Assembly (NCBI GenBank): GCA_026627065.1
Contig: JAPNUO010000001.1
Location: 372,001 to 436,000, forward strand
Origin: Bacillota bacterium
GTDB taxonomy: Bacteria; Bacillota; Sulfobacillia; Sulfobacillales; Sulfobacillaceae
Direction of reading: 5' to 3'
Length of the DNA: 64,000 nt
Shown: piece after piece, positions 16,738 to 25,185 of the stretch
Layout of the letters: every line of letters starts with the position of its first letter
Numbering within the stretch: the stretch's first letter is position 1
Notes under the pieces: model-generated
The model's input: only the letters and a program-made list of their open reading frames with translations
Database searches by the model: none
Told to the model about the DNA's origin: nothing
Made by a program: the position numbers and the translations under genes

Positions 16738-18555
16738 ATGAATCCTTTCTACGCCATTTTAGCCAACGGCATGACTGCTGCCCTTGCGGGTCCCACCGGC
16801 GCCATTGACTGGCTGCCGGTTCCCCGGTTCGACGGGCCCACGGTCTTTGGCCGCCTGCTCGACCGCCATTCGGGGGGATATCTCAGCCTGGAGCCGGATC
16901 AGTACGACCGGGTGGAACAATCGTATCTGCCGGAAGGCCTGGGGTTAGAAACGCGCTTCATCCAGGGCTCCCAGCGCGGCTGGGTCCGCAGCTGGATGAG
17001 CATCGGACGGACGGCGCTGTGGCTATGGTACCAGAGCGAGTTTCCGTTGCGGCTCACCTGCCGTCCCTCGTTTGGGTACGGCGCGGTCCGGCCAGCCTAC
17101 TATCCCATGGCAGGGGGCATGCGTTACCAAAATCCCCACGGGCCGGAGATCGCCCAATTAGTCATGCAAGGCCCCGTGCGCGCCACTGATCGCCTGGACC
17201 AATGGTTCCTCGGTCCCGGCGAAGGGGTGGTGGTGTTTCGCCTCAGCACCGAACAACCACCGGATCTCCGCTGGCTCAATCGTCCCATTGCCAGTGACCC
17301 CGATCGGCACTGGGGGCTAACCGCCCGCTATTGGCAGGCGGCGCGGCAGCCGTATCAAGGGCCTTATCAAGAACTCTTCCAACGCAGTCTCGAAATCATG
17401 CGGGCCCTCACCTATCGCCCCACGGGGGCGCCCATTGCAGCGGCCACCACCTCGCTGCCGGAAATTCCCGGTGCCGCCCGCCAATGGGACTACCGCTTTG
17501 TCTGGGTGCGCGACAGCGCCTACGCGGGGGAGGCCTTGCTTTTGGCGGGCGACGTGCTGGCGGCCCGGCGCATTGCCGAATTTCTCCTCAACGCGGTATC
17601 GCCCACCGAACGGGTCTTTCCGGCCCCATTTCTTCGCGTCGACGGCACCATCCCGGACGGCGAACGCGACCTCATGTGGCTGTCCGGCCACCAGGAATCG
17701 CGCCCCGCGCGAGCTGGCAATGGCGCCATTCACCAGTTGCAGCTCGATTTGGCCGGGAGCGTGCTGTGGTTGGTCTATCACCTTTTCGCCGTCGAAAACA
17801 ATGAGGCGTGGCTGCGCCAATTTTGGTGGGCGGTGGAAGCGCTGGCCGAGTGGATGCGCCACACCTGGTCGCAACCTGATGCCTCCCTGTGGGAATATCG
17901 CACGATTCGCGGCCATCACACCCACTCCCGGGTGATGAACTGGGTGGGGCTGGAAGCCGCGCGACGCTTGGCGGAGACAATCGGACGCCAAGATCAGGCG
18001 GAGCGCTGGCGCAAGGCCGCCGACCGCATTCGCCACACCGTGATGGAGGATGCCGCCCGGGCTGGATTGTTCTGGCCGCGACCGGAAGCCCCCACCACCG
18101 ATGCCGCGCTTTTGACGCTGCCGCTCTACGACTTCGTGCCCGTAGACCACCCGTACTTTCAAGCTACCCTCGCGACCATTGAAAAGCACCTCGTCACCGA
18201 CGGCTTTGTGTACCGCTATCGCCACGACGACCTCGGCGAGGCGCGCCATCCCTTTATGCTGGCCGGCTTTTGGTACGCGCGGGTCTTGATGCGCCTGAAC
18301 CGCCTGGCTGACGCGGACTACGTCATCCGCCGCCACGTTGAGCTAGCGACCCCGCTCGGCCTGTTCGGCGAGCACGTGGATCCCGAGACCCATACGGTGC
18401 GGGGCAATTTTCCTCAGCTCTTTTCCCACACCGGGCTGGTGATCACCCTTAGCGAACGGCAGCGGCTGGACGCTCGCGAACCCTGGTGGACCTTCTCGAG
18501 CCATTCGGCGTCCTCCTTCGCCGAGGCCAGAACGCCGTGGCGAACGGCTCATTAA
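16738..18555 (+). CDS. Glycoside hydrolase family 15 (glucoamylase/trehalase type)
   Basis: A 605-residue intracellular protein with no signal peptide. An N-terminal beta-sandwich domain (about residues 1-215; MNPFYAILANGMTAALAGP, GAIDWLPVPRFD) precedes the (alpha/alpha)6 barrel. The family motif WDYRFVWVRDSAY lies near residue 250. The general-acid Glu is probably in DASLWEYRTI, followed by HSRVMNWVGLEAA, and the second acidic residue is in GLFGEHVDPE, where many relatives read LPEEVD. Members release glucose from trehalose or short alpha-glucans. It probably helps mobilise trehalose or storage glucan. It has its own promoter; a hairpin lies 4 bases beyond the stop. Confidence 0.9.
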   Translation: MNPFYAILANGMTAALAGPTGAIDWLPVPRFDGPTVFGRLLDRHSGGYLSLEPDQYDRVEQSYLPEGLGLETRFIQGSQRGWVRSWMSIGRTALWLWYQSEFPLRLTCRPSFGYGAVRPAYYPMAGGMRYQNPHGPEIAQLVMQGPVRATDRLDQWFLGPGEGVVVFRLSTEQPPDLRWLNRPIASDPDRHWGLTARYWQAARQPYQGPYQELFQRSLEIMRALTYRPTGAPIAAATTSLPEIPGAARQWDYRFVWVRDSAYAGEALLLAGDVLAARRIAEFLLNAVSPTERVFPAPFLRVDGTIPDGERDLMWLSGHQESRPARAGNGAIHQLQLDLAGSVLWLVYHLFAVENNEAWLRQFWWAVEALAEWMRHTWSQPDASLWEYRTIRGHHTHSRVMNWVGLEAARRLAETIGRQDQAERWRKAADRIRHTVMEDAARAGLFWPRPEAPTTDAALLTLPLYDFVPVDHPYFQATLATIEKHLVTDGFVYRYRHDDLGEARHPFMLAGFWYARVLMRLNRLADADYVIRRHVELATPLGLFGEHVDPETHTVRGNFPQLFSHTGLVITLSERQRLDAREPWWTFSSHSASSFAEARTPWRTAH

Positions 18556-18559
18556 CCCC

Positions 18560-18582
18560 GGTGCGGAGCCCAGCTCCGCACC
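18560..18582. terminator. Hairpin between convergent GH15 and ilvE genes
   Basis: GGTGCGGAGC pairs with GCTCCGCACC around a three-base loop. No long T-run follows on either strand, so it may act as a weak bidirectional terminator or a transcript-end stabiliser. Confidence 0.45.
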
Positions 18583-18587
18583 AAGGC

Positions 18588-19511
18588 CTATTGGCGGCCG
18601 TACACCGGCACCACGTACCGCCGGTAGCGCGGCGCCTCGCCCCGCACCAAGGCCATATAGGCGTCTTGGAGCGTGCGGGTGATCGGTCCCGCTTCGCCTG
18701 CACCCACTGGACGTCGGTCAACTTCCACGACCGCGGCCAACTGAACGCCGGTGCCACACAAAAAGAGCTCGTCCGCGCTATAAAGCTCCGTGCGGTCGAT
18801 GGGCCGTTCCACCACCGGAATATCGTGGTCCCGCGCCACTTCCATGACCAAGTCGCGGGTGATGCCCTCCAAAATATCCTCGGTGACCGGAGGCGTCACC
18901 AGCACCCCGCGCCGGACCATAAACAGATTCGAAGAACTTGCCTCCGCCACTTGGCCGCCGTCGGTCAGGAGAATGGCCTCGTCGTACCCGTCCATTTTCG
19001 CCTGTTCGCTTGAGAGGGCGGCATTGACGTACGCTCCCGTCACCTTGGCCCGCGAGGGAATCATGTTGTCGGCAATGCGCCGCCAACTCGATACCTGCAC
19101 CCGAATACCGCGTGTTGACACGTAATCCCCCATGGGCACCGCATACATGGCAAACGCGCTTTTGATGCCGGATAGCCCCACCTTGATGGCCATGTCCGCC
19201 TTATAGGCCAGCGGTCGGATGTACACGTCCTCTTCAAACCGGTTGGCCCGCAGCAGCTCCACCGTCCATTCGATGAGTTCTTCGACGCGATAGGGGATGT
19301 CAATATGTAACACCCGGCTTGACCTCCACAGTCGCTCGTAATGGGGGCCCGGTTGAACCAGGTAAAGTTCGCGCTGGGCCGGGTTCCAATAGGCTCTCAA
19401 CCCTTCGAAGACGCCGGTTCCGTAATTAAAGGCGTGCGTGGCAATATTCACGTTAGCTTCCTTCAACGGCACCAGACGCCCGTTAAAAAACGCCAAAGGC
19501 TCATGCGGCAT
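18588..19511 (-). CDS. ilvE: Branched-chain amino acid aminotransferase
   Basis: A fold-type IV PLP enzyme, 307 residues, that makes valine, leucine and isoleucine from their 2-oxo acids. Recognisable stretches are NYGTGVFEGLRAYWN, the Lys-containing SRAKVTGAYVNAALSS, DEAILLTDGGQVAEASSSN and LFLCGTGVQL. ATG 19511 is chosen because AAGGAGG stands 8 bases upstream; an in-frame ATG at 19517 is too close and an upstream start at 19589 adds an unconserved extension. Divergent from the next plus-strand gene; no T-box leader was seen in the 100 bases upstream. Confidence 0.93.
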   Translation of the reverse strand: MPHEPLAFFNGRLVPLKEANVNIATHAFNYGTGVFEGLRAYWNPAQRELYLVQPGPHYERLWRSSRVLHIDIPYRVEELIEWTVELLRANRFEEDVYIRPLAYKADMAIKVGLSGIKSAFAMYAVPMGDYVSTRGIRVQVSSWRRIADNMIPSRAKVTGAYVNAALSSEQAKMDGYDEAILLTDGGQVAEASSSNLFMVRRGVLVTPPVTEDILEGITRDLVMEVARDHDIPVVERPIDRTELYSADELFLCGTGVQLAAVVEVDRRPVGAGEAGPITRTLQDAYMALVRGEAPRYRRYVVPVYGRQ

Positions 19512-19616
19512 CGCCATTCCTCCTTGTTCCGCAGGATGCGGCCCGCGCCGATCCCCCGCAATTTTTCGCGCATAAACTCGTCTTAACAATAGATACTACC
19601 AAAGGAGGCGACGGCT

Positions 19617-19898
19617 GTGAAAATTCGGGATTTCCACATTACCGGCCAATATCCCACGCTCTCGGTGGAAACCGAACTGGAAGACGACGAACGCCAAGAT
19701 CGTGAGTCCTCGTCTGACACGTCTACGGTCCGCATTACCCTGGGCCCGTGGAATTACGTCTCGCTGTTAAACGCGGAGGAACTCAAAAGCCTGGTTCATC
19801 TCGTCTACCAGCGATACCGCCACCAACAACCTACGGAGGCCATGGCGCAGTTAAAAGGGGCGTCGCTTCAAAACGCATCCAGCGAAGAACTCCCCTGA
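19617..19898 (+). CDS. Small hypothetical protein
   Basis: A 93-residue acidic, soluble protein starting MKIRDFHITGQYPTLSVETE; a beta-rich first half contains VRITLGPWNYVSLLNAEELK, followed by a helix (ELKSLVHLVYQRYRHQQ). I do not recognise it. The GTG start at 19617 has a strong AAAGGAGGCGACGG site, and codon use is normal. It is transcribed away from ilvE and ends before a convergent oxidoreductase. Confidence 0.6.
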   Translation: MKIRDFHITGQYPTLSVETELEDDERQDRESSSDTSTVRITLGPWNYVSLLNAEELKSLVHLVYQRYRHQQPTEAMAQLKGASLQNASSEELP

Positions 19899-20047
19899 TC
19901 CCCGGGCTCAAGGAATCCATGCCCGCTGGCGCGCCCCGGCGGCGCCGCATTGCCTGGGCCCGAGGGAGGGGGCGTCGGCCGACAATCCCTCCGGGGACGC
20001 AAGGGTTCCCTGTCGCCCGCCCACGCCGTCCCTGGCCCGCATGGTTT

Positions 20048-21325
20048 TCACCACGCCCCCAACGCTCGTTGCAACAACACCGCATGCGTCATGTCGCGAA
20101 TCGTGGCGCGTGGCCCGAGCGCCCAGTGGCGCTTCACGCTCACATGGCCCCAAGGCAGGTTCAGGAGGGCGGCAGCGTCATCCGAGATGCTCCCGCCGGA
20201 CGCCAAGGTCGCCAAGAGCGCCCCAAATTCGGTGGAAAGCGCCGCGCCGTGCCCGGTATACCCTCCTGCCACCCACCACCCGGGGGCGTACTCCACGATG
20301 TGCGGCATAAAGTCGAAGGATAGCCCGAGCCGCCCCGTCCATTGGTGGGTCACCTGGATATCGGTGACCTGGGGAAACATTCGACGCCACTGGGCAACCA
20401 GCGCGGAAAACTCGCCGCGACGCCGCGCCTGGGTATCCATCCGCCCGCCAAAAATGATAGTGTCCGGCAAGACGCGAGAAAAATAGTGAAACTCCGGCGT
20501 GGTATCCGCCACCGTGGGCAGGTCGAGCGGCAGAGCGGATTCCCGAGGAAGCTTGACGGCAATCTGCGCCCCATAGCGGGGCAGGATGCGTCCCCTGAGC
20601 CAATGCGCGGCCGGAAGGTAGGCGTTGGTCGCCCACACCAGCCGCTGAGCGTGGATGCGAACGCCCGACGCCGTCTCCAAGATGTAATGAGGCGAGCTTG
20701 GCCGCACCCGCACAATCGGAGTCCCCCCAAAGAGATGGGCTCCCCGCTTCAGGGCGCTCCGCGCCAAGCCCCACGCATATTGGCGGGGATGAAAGGCATA
20801 GGCCTCGGCATCAAAAAGACCGCCTCGGTAATAAGAGGTGCCCAGCCGCCGAGCAATCGCGTCGGCATCCCACCATTGGGCCGTCTCGTGTCCGTGATCG
20901 CGAAGCCAGCGCCATTCTCTTTGGAGGTGTTCCACGTCGGCTTCGCTATACGCCGCATCCACATGACCCGTGCGGCGAAACTGACAGGAAATGGCCTCCT
21001 CGCGCACCAGTCGACGCACCCGTTCGACGGCGCTTTGAGATAAGCGCCACAGCTTGACCGCGACCTCGTCTCCCCATCGCTCAGCAAGGGCTGTCATGTC
21101 GCACGGCCACCCGAGGAGCACTTGACCGCCATTTTGGCCGCTAGCACCCGACGCTAGCTGGCGTGCCTCGAAGAGGCTGACCGCCACCCCCGCTTGAGCG
21201 AGATGGTAGGCACATGAAAGCCCGGTAAATCCCCCCCCGACCACAGCCACTTCACACTCATGCGTGTCTTTGAGCGGGGTTAACGCCAGCGTCGGCCCTT
21301 CGGCGTCCGCCCAAAATGATGCCAC
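20048..21325 (-). CDS. FAD-dependent oxidoreductase, DAO family (PuuB-like)
   Basis: A 425-residue flavoprotein. The FAD motif VAVVGGGFTGLSCAYHLAQAG lies at residues 26-46, and SGASGQNGGQVLLG after it is the stretch that follows the dinucleotide fold in gamma-glutamylputrescine and related amine oxidases. The C-terminal GGYTGHGAALSTEFGALLA closes the FAD site. Such enzymes oxidise secondary or primary amines (putrescine derivatives, sarcosine, glycine) with O2, giving peroxide. No polyamine genes are nearby, so the substrate is open. It is a single gene pointing toward the small unknown gene. Confidence 0.85.
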   Translation of the reverse strand: MASFWADAEGPTLALTPLKDTHECEVAVVGGGFTGLSCAYHLAQAGVAVSLFEARQLASGASGQNGGQVLLGWPCDMTALAERWGDEVAVKLWRLSQSAVERVRRLVREEAISCQFRRTGHVDAAYSEADVEHLQREWRWLRDHGHETAQWWDADAIARRLGTSYYRGGLFDAEAYAFHPRQYAWGLARSALKRGAHLFGGTPIVRVRPSSPHYILETASGVRIHAQRLVWATNAYLPAAHWLRGRILPRYGAQIAVKLPRESALPLDLPTVADTTPEFHYFSRVLPDTIIFGGRMDTQARRRGEFSALVAQWRRMFPQVTDIQVTHQWTGRLGLSFDFMPHIVEYAPGWWVAGGYTGHGAALSTEFGALLATLASGGSISDDAAALLNLPWGHVSVKRHWALGPRATIRDMTHAVLLQRALGAW

Positions 21326-21410
21326 CGGATATTCCCCCTCGTCCTGTCTTCTCGCCCGCCCTTCCTAGTCTCCCCCAAAACGCGTCGGCCGCGCGCCTCC
21401 TCTGCAAAGG

Positions 21411-21977
21411 CTAAGGCGCCTCCAGGGAGTGGGTCGCCAATGCCCCGAAGACCGCTGCCGCCGTTTGTACCGTCCATTGACGGCGAGCGTCGCGCCGCCA
21501 GCCAGGGCTGACCAGAGACAGCACGTGGTATTGCTCGCGCGGCAAGAGGCCCGAGGGCAGGGGACGGTCGCGGGGCCCTGTTAAATGGTAGGCGTGCCAG
21601 GGGCTCGCGCGATAGGCGCGAATCTCGGCGTCGAGCGCCAACAGCACGGGCACCGCATCTCGGGGCACCCTCACGATCGCCGCATCCAGCGAACCGTAAA
21701 GCAGCTGCATGTGCTCCACCCAACGCCTCAACCGCGGAATGTCCCGATAGTCCAGCGCAATGCACTTCAGGCGGTCAGCGTGGGCGCCGGCTCGATCTAG
21801 CCGATAGCGAAGGCGGGTGGACGAGCGCTCCACGAAAAATACTTGATGCCCGCTCTCCAACAATCGCACGACGAGCGGCGTGAACAGGGGCGTATGGCCC
21901 ACCATGAGAATATTGCGCATGCGCGGTATCGTCATCTCCCCCACCGAGTTTACCACAGCCTCCGTCTCGCCATCCAT
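21411..21977 (-). CDS. Hypothetical Rossmann-fold protein (short-chain dehydrogenase-like)
   Basis: A 188-residue protein. After a short leader, IPRMRNILMVGHTPLFTPLV looks like a nucleotide-binding strand-loop-helix in which the glycines of GGTGxxG are partly replaced, followed by SGHQVFFVERSS and LKCIALDYRDI, the usual second and third strands. A catalytic Tyr-Lys pair is not evident. Similar short proteins in Bacillus are annotated as dehydrogenase-like without known activity. ATG 21977 is chosen because CTGGAGG lies 7 bases upstream; the frame stays open further upstream, but there it would run into the divergent SAM riboswitch. Function unknown. Confidence 0.6.
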   Translation of the reverse strand: MDGETEAVVNSVGEMTIPRMRNILMVGHTPLFTPLVVRLLESGHQVFFVERSSTRLRYRLDRAGAHADRLKCIALDYRDIPRLRRWVEHMQLLYGSLDAAIVRVPRDAVPVLLALDAEIRAYRASPWHAYHLTGPRDRPLPSGLLPREQYHVLSLVSPGWRRDARRQWTVQTAAAVFGALATHSLEAP

Positions 21978-22035
21978 AAACCTCCAGTCGCCGGAAAGCT
22001 TGTCAAATTGCATCAACTGTGGTGTAATGACGTCA

Positions 22036-22141
22036 CCTCTTATGGCGAGTGGCGGAGGGACGGGCCCAATGAAGCCACGGCAACCGGTGGGTTGATCCCA
22101 GGCGGTGCCAAATCCTGCAGCGCAAGCTGAGCAATGAGAGG
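22036..22141 (+). ncRNA. SAM-I (S-box) riboswitch
   Basis: The S-box signature is readable in order: P1 strand CCTCTTA (22036-22042), GGCGGAGGGACGGGCCC, ATGAAGCC, GGCAACC, GGTGCCAAATCCTGC, GAGCAATGAGAGG, the last pairing back to P1. It lies 90 bases ahead of metY and switches off methionine-related genes when S-adenosylmethionine is abundant. Confidence 0.96.
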
Positions 22142-22158
22142 CCGGCACTGTCTGAATA

Positions 22159-22180
22159 ACCGGCCCTAAGGCCGGTTTTC
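22159..22180 (+). terminator. Riboswitch-controlled terminator before metY
   Basis: ACCGGCC (22159-22165) pairs with GGCCGGT (22170-22176) around CTAA and is followed by T residues. GGCCGG at 22140-22145, overlapping the 3' strand of riboswitch P1, can instead pair with CCGGCC at 22160-22165, forming the antiterminator when SAM is absent. Confidence 0.9.
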
Positions 22181-22230
22181 TCGTTCTCGGTGCTGACTAT
22201 TCATGACTTTTCATGAAGGAGGTTTTCTCT

Positions 22231-23511
22231 GTGACCCAACCCACCCAATGGCGGCCGGAAACCATTGCCGTGCGTGGGGGATATGACGGCGACAGCGCCA
22301 CCGACGCCATTTCCGTGCCCATTTACCAAACCGTGGGGTACAAATTTCACGATACCGGTCACGCGGCGCGCCTATTTTCCCTCGAAGAGCCGGGAAACAT
22401 CTACACGCGCATCATGAACCCGACAACGGACATCCTGGAAAGGCGGGTCGCAGCCCTTGAAGGCGGTGTGGGCGCGGTGGCGTTCTCTAGCGGAATGGCC
22501 GCCATTACCGCCGCCATTCTCAACCTGGCCCGGGCCGGCGACGAAATCGTCGCGTCGACGTCGCTATACGGAGGCACCTGGACGCTCTTCACCTCCACGT
22601 TGGTCGATATGGGAATTCGTGTCCGTTTTGTCGCCGACGACGCCCTCTCAGACGCCGACGCGCTGTTTACGCCGGCGACGCGCGCCGTGTTCGTGGAATC
22701 GATTGGCAACCCGCGCCTCAACATCACCGATATTCAGGCCTGGGCCGCGCTCGCGCATCGGCACGGCGTCCCTTTGATCGTTGACAACACCTTCTGCACC
22801 CCGTACTTAGCGCAACCCCTCAAACACGGGGCCGACATCGTTGTGCATTCCCTCACCAAATGGATGGGGGGGCACGGCAACGCGCTAGGCGGCATTGTTG
22901 TCGACGGCGGACGCTTTTCGTACGACAACGACCGCTTTAGCTATTACTCAGAGCCGGACGCCAGCTATCATGGCTTAGTTTTTGCTTCGCTGGGCGAAGC
23001 GGCCTACATCACGCGGCTTCGGGTCAAGGTCCTCCGCGACACCGGCGCTGCGCTCTCTCCCACCAACGCCTATTACATCCTTCAAGGGCTGGAAACGCTG
23101 GCCGTCCGGATGCGGCAAGCCTGTACCTCAGCCCAAAGCATTGCCGAACGCTTAGCAGCCCATCCTCAAGTAAGCTGGGTCACCTATCCGGGGCTTCCCC
23201 ACCACCCGACTCACGACTTGGCGCAGAAGTACCTTCGCGAAGGGTTATACGGTTCGATGCTCAACTTTGGGGTCAAAGGCGGGGCTGAGCAAGCGCTGCG
23301 CGTGCTGGATCGGCTGAAGCTGTGGCTCATTGTGGCCAATGTCGGCGATGTGCGCTCGATGGCCATTCACCCGGCCACGACCACCCACCAACAACTGAGC
23401 CCTGAAGAGCAAGAAATGGCGGGGGCGGCCGGCGATCTCATCCGGCTTTCCGTGGGCTTGGAGCATCCTGACGATCTTTACGAAGACTTGGCCCAAGCGC
23501 TCGAGGGATAA
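22231..23511 (+). CDS. metY: O-acetylhomoserine sulfhydrylase
   Basis: A PLP enzyme of 426 residues joining sulfide (or methanethiol) to O-acetylhomoserine to form homocysteine (or methionine). Motifs: VPIYQTVGYKFHDT, NIYTRIMNPT, SSGMAAITAA, VDNTFCTPYLAQPL and the PLP-lysine in HSLTKWMGGHG. The C-terminal SVGLEHPDDLYEDL is standard. GTG 22231 is the likely start: AAGGAGG at 22216-22222 is 8 bases before it, whereas ATG 22213 lies upstream of that site. Expression is controlled by the SAM-I riboswitch, which agrees with a methionine-biosynthesis role. Confidence 0.95.
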   Translation: MTQPTQWRPETIAVRGGYDGDSATDAISVPIYQTVGYKFHDTGHAARLFSLEEPGNIYTRIMNPTTDILERRVAALEGGVGAVAFSSGMAAITAAILNLARAGDEIVASTSLYGGTWTLFTSTLVDMGIRVRFVADDALSDADALFTPATRAVFVESIGNPRLNITDIQAWAALAHRHGVPLIVDNTFCTPYLAQPLKHGADIVVHSLTKWMGGHGNALGGIVVDGGRFSYDNDRFSYYSEPDASYHGLVFASLGEAAYITRLRVKVLRDTGAALSPTNAYYILQGLETLAVRMRQACTSAQSIAERLAAHPQVSWVTYPGLPHHPTHDLAQKYLREGLYGSMLNFGVKGGAEQALRVLDRLKLWLIVANVGDVRSMAIHPATTTHQQLSPEEQEMAGAAGDLIRLSVGLEHPDDLYEDLAQALEG

Positions 23512-23546
23512 CCGGCGCGCGGCATGAGACGCCTTAGGCGCGCCGG
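23512..23546. terminator. GC-rich hairpin after metY
   Basis: A nine-base perfect inverted repeat, CCGGCGCGC and GCGCGCCGG, directly follows the metY stop and overlaps the end of the convergent gene. No T-run is present. Confidence 0.4.
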
Positions 23547-23806
23547 CGCGTCAAACCAAATTCTAGCGACTGCAAAGACTGAATATTGTTGGTCCGGACA
23601 ACGGCCCGCCCCTTCGACCGCAACTCGACCAGACCCATATTGGCCAGTTGGCGAAAACAGGCGCGCATTAGCGGCAGGGGAATATTTTGCAAACGGGCTT
23701 CGGCCTCAAAATCAACCTCTTGGCCTGGCTTCAGCCGTTTGGTGAGAATAGCTTCGCGATATCGTTGCACTAACAAATCCAAGCGATGGGCCAACGGCGA
23801 ATACAT
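23534..23806 (-). CDS. Solo GntR-type winged-helix protein
   Basis: A 90-residue protein made almost entirely of one winged helix: YREAILTKRLKPGQEVDFE matches the GntR start (IxxGxLxPGxxL), followed by LPLMRACFRQLANMGLVELR and a wing (SKGRAVV). Normal GntR regulators carry a further 100-400-residue effector domain, which is missing here, with a normal stop. ATG 23806 follows GGAGGGA. It could be a ligand-free DNA-binding protein or a relic of a larger regulator; promoter and ribosome site look intact. Confidence 0.68.
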   Translation of the reverse strand: MYSPLAHRLDLLVQRYREAILTKRLKPGQEVDFEAEARLQNIPLPLMRACFRQLANMGLVELRSKGRAVVRTNNIQSLQSLEFGLTRRRA

Positions 23807-23830
23807 GAATGTCCCTCCGAACCGACAAGA

Positions 23831-23859
23831 ATCAGATCTGCGCCTTTATTGTACGTCAA
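23831..23859 (-). promoter_or_regulatory. Promoter of the solo GntR gene, overlapping the upstream terminator
   Basis: On the minus strand, TTGACG (23859-23854), 17 bases, TCTGAT (23836-23831). The first T residues of the -35 belong to the T-run of the terminator of the 3D-domain gene. Confidence 0.45.
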
Positions 23860-23893
23860 AAAAGTGAGGCCTGCCAGCATCGCGGCAGGCCTC
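23858..23893 (-). terminator. Terminator of the 3D-domain gene
   Basis: GAGGCCTGCC (23866-23875) pairs with GGCAGGCCTC (23884-23893); on the minus strand a run of six T residues follows within three bases. Confidence 0.9.
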
Positions 23894-23899
23894 GCTGCA

Positions 23900-24838
23900 T
23901 CACTGTCCCAACACGTAGACGGTCACTTGCTGAATGCCGAAGTCGTTAATCACTGTGGGATTCGCATTGATGAAGATATCGATGCGATCTCCTTTAATCG
24001 CCCCGCCGGTGTCCATGGCCTGCCCGAGGAAGCCAGACGACGGCAGATAATTATCCGTATAACCCGTCACGTAGACGATCGAGTGCAACGGAATCACACT
24101 CGGGTCGACTGCGACCATGCCATCTTCCAAGGGCTGGCCAAACGCGTCAACCGGTCCATAAGGATAATTATCCGCCAAGCTTGGCCCATAGGCGGTGGCG
24201 ACCATGTGGAACGCTTCCAGCACTGGTCGTCCGTCGATGGTATGCACCGAAGGAGTAAACTGGCCTTCAATCCCCGCGGAAGGACTCGGTAACGACGGCT
24301 CCGGCACGGGAGTGCCTCCGGTCGGAAACGTCGCTGGCAGCACGCTGCCGCTCGCCGCAGAGGACGACGGGCTGCCCGAATTTTGCGCATTCCCCGTGGC
24401 CCCCGTATTGGCCGACTGTCCCCCGCTTGACGAGGTTCCGCCGCTCCCGGAACTTGCGGAGCCGGTCGCAGCGGAAGACGACAGCGACACGGGCGGCACC
24501 AGCCCAAAGCCTGCTAAGATGTCCTGCCACACCGCGGGCGAGGTCACGCCCGTCGGCGCGAAGCCGTGGCGCCGCTCAAACGCTTTGAGCGCTCGTTCGG
24601 TATCGCGTCCGAAAAACCCGTCGATGGGCCCTACCCAATAGCCAAGAAGCGCCAAGTCGGCTTGCAACGTCATGACCCAGTGTCCGCAGGAACCGTAGTG
24701 GAGGACTTGTTGCATGGCAGGATGGGTTTGTTCCAACGTTTGAGTGGAGGGAATGCTGGCCGCCAGGCTGGTCCCGTTGAAGGCCACGCTCATAGACAAC
24801 GCGCTGGCCAGCGTGACCCCTTTAAGGATATTCTGCAT
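23900..24838 (-). CDS. Secreted peptidoglycan-binding protein with 3D (RlpA-like) domain
   Basis: A 312-residue exported protein. An N-terminal signal peptide (about residues 1-27, ending SLAA) precedes a peptidoglycan-binding domain (LQADLALLGYWVGPIDGFFG, residues 58-105), a Ser/Gly/Pro-rich linker (115-200), and a C-terminal 3D domain with ATAYGP, MVAVDPSVIPLHSIVYV and the DTGGAIKGDRIDIF motif whose three Asp residues name the domain. Such proteins act on the cell wall, often in germination or growth. ATG 24838 is chosen over an upstream GTG because GAGAGGAG precedes it. A c-di-AMP riboswitch precedes it, as is common for cell-wall hydrolases. Confidence 0.9.
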   Translation of the reverse strand: MQNILKGVTLASALSMSVAFNGTSLAASIPSTQTLEQTHPAMQQVLHYGSCGHWVMTLQADLALLGYWVGPIDGFFGRDTERALKAFERRHGFAPTGVTSPAVWQDILAGFGLVPPVSLSSSAATGSASSGSGGTSSSGGQSANTGATGNAQNSGSPSSSAASGSVLPATFPTGGTPVPEPSLPSPSAGIEGQFTPSVHTIDGRPVLEAFHMVATAYGPSLADNYPYGPVDAFGQPLEDGMVAVDPSVIPLHSIVYVTGYTDNYLPSSGFLGQAMDTGGAIKGDRIDIFINANPTVINDFGIQQVTVYVLGQ

Positions 24839-24849
24839 GAAGGAAACTC

Positions 24850-24958
24850 CTCTCGTCACTAATTGCCTCCGGAGTTAGCTGACGGGTTCGGGCAAGGAGA
24901 GGTAGGCCCTACGAAGAATCCTTCGATTCACCCCACAAAGCGGGTCCCCCGGTTGTCA
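24850..24958 (-). ncRNA. ydaO/yuaA (cyclic di-AMP) riboswitch
   Basis: Minus-strand sequence contains the family's conserved blocks in order: GGGGGACCC, GGGGTGAATC (24934-24925), TAGGGCC, CGAACCCGTCAGCTAACTCC (24890-24871) and GGAGGC. The 3' end runs into GAGAGGAG, the ribosome-binding site of the 3D-domain gene, so translational control is possible. ydaO RNAs bind c-di-AMP and repress cell-wall and osmolyte genes. Confidence 0.9.
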
Positions 24959-24981
24959 ACGCATGACAATTCGGCCTGGTC

Positions 24982-25010
24982 ATGGTAGAAAATCCAGGCG
25001 TTCTTGTCAG
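24982..25010 (-). promoter_or_regulatory. Promoter ahead of the ydaO riboswitch
   Basis: On the minus strand, CTGACA (25010-25005), 17 bases, TACCAT (24987-24982). Transcription would begin near 24975, just before the riboswitch. Confidence 0.5.
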
Positions 25011-25150
25011 ACTTCATCTCGGCCGCTCTCCGAACGGTAACCAAGGACAGAGCGGGCATGGTCAGCCAAAGCGCATCGCTCGCAGACTTCGAGCCGGATT
25101 CCAAGATTTCGGAGCCGGTGGGGCAAGGCGCTGCCGGCTTGCCACCATTC

Positions 25151-25179
25151 TTGGGCTGACCAGGGGGATGTAGTATAAT
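25151..25179 (+). promoter_or_regulatory. Promoter with perfect -10 before the alpha/beta hydrolase
   Basis: TTGGGC (25151-25156), 17 bases, TATAAT (25174-25179). The next start codon is 270 bases away, so the transcript would have a long leader. Confidence 0.6.
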
Positions 25180-25185
25180 TTGGTC

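Noticed and set aside
21978..22148. N-terminal extension of the Rossmann-like gene
   Set aside because: It would run through the antisense of the SAM-I riboswitch, and the residues are not protein-like.
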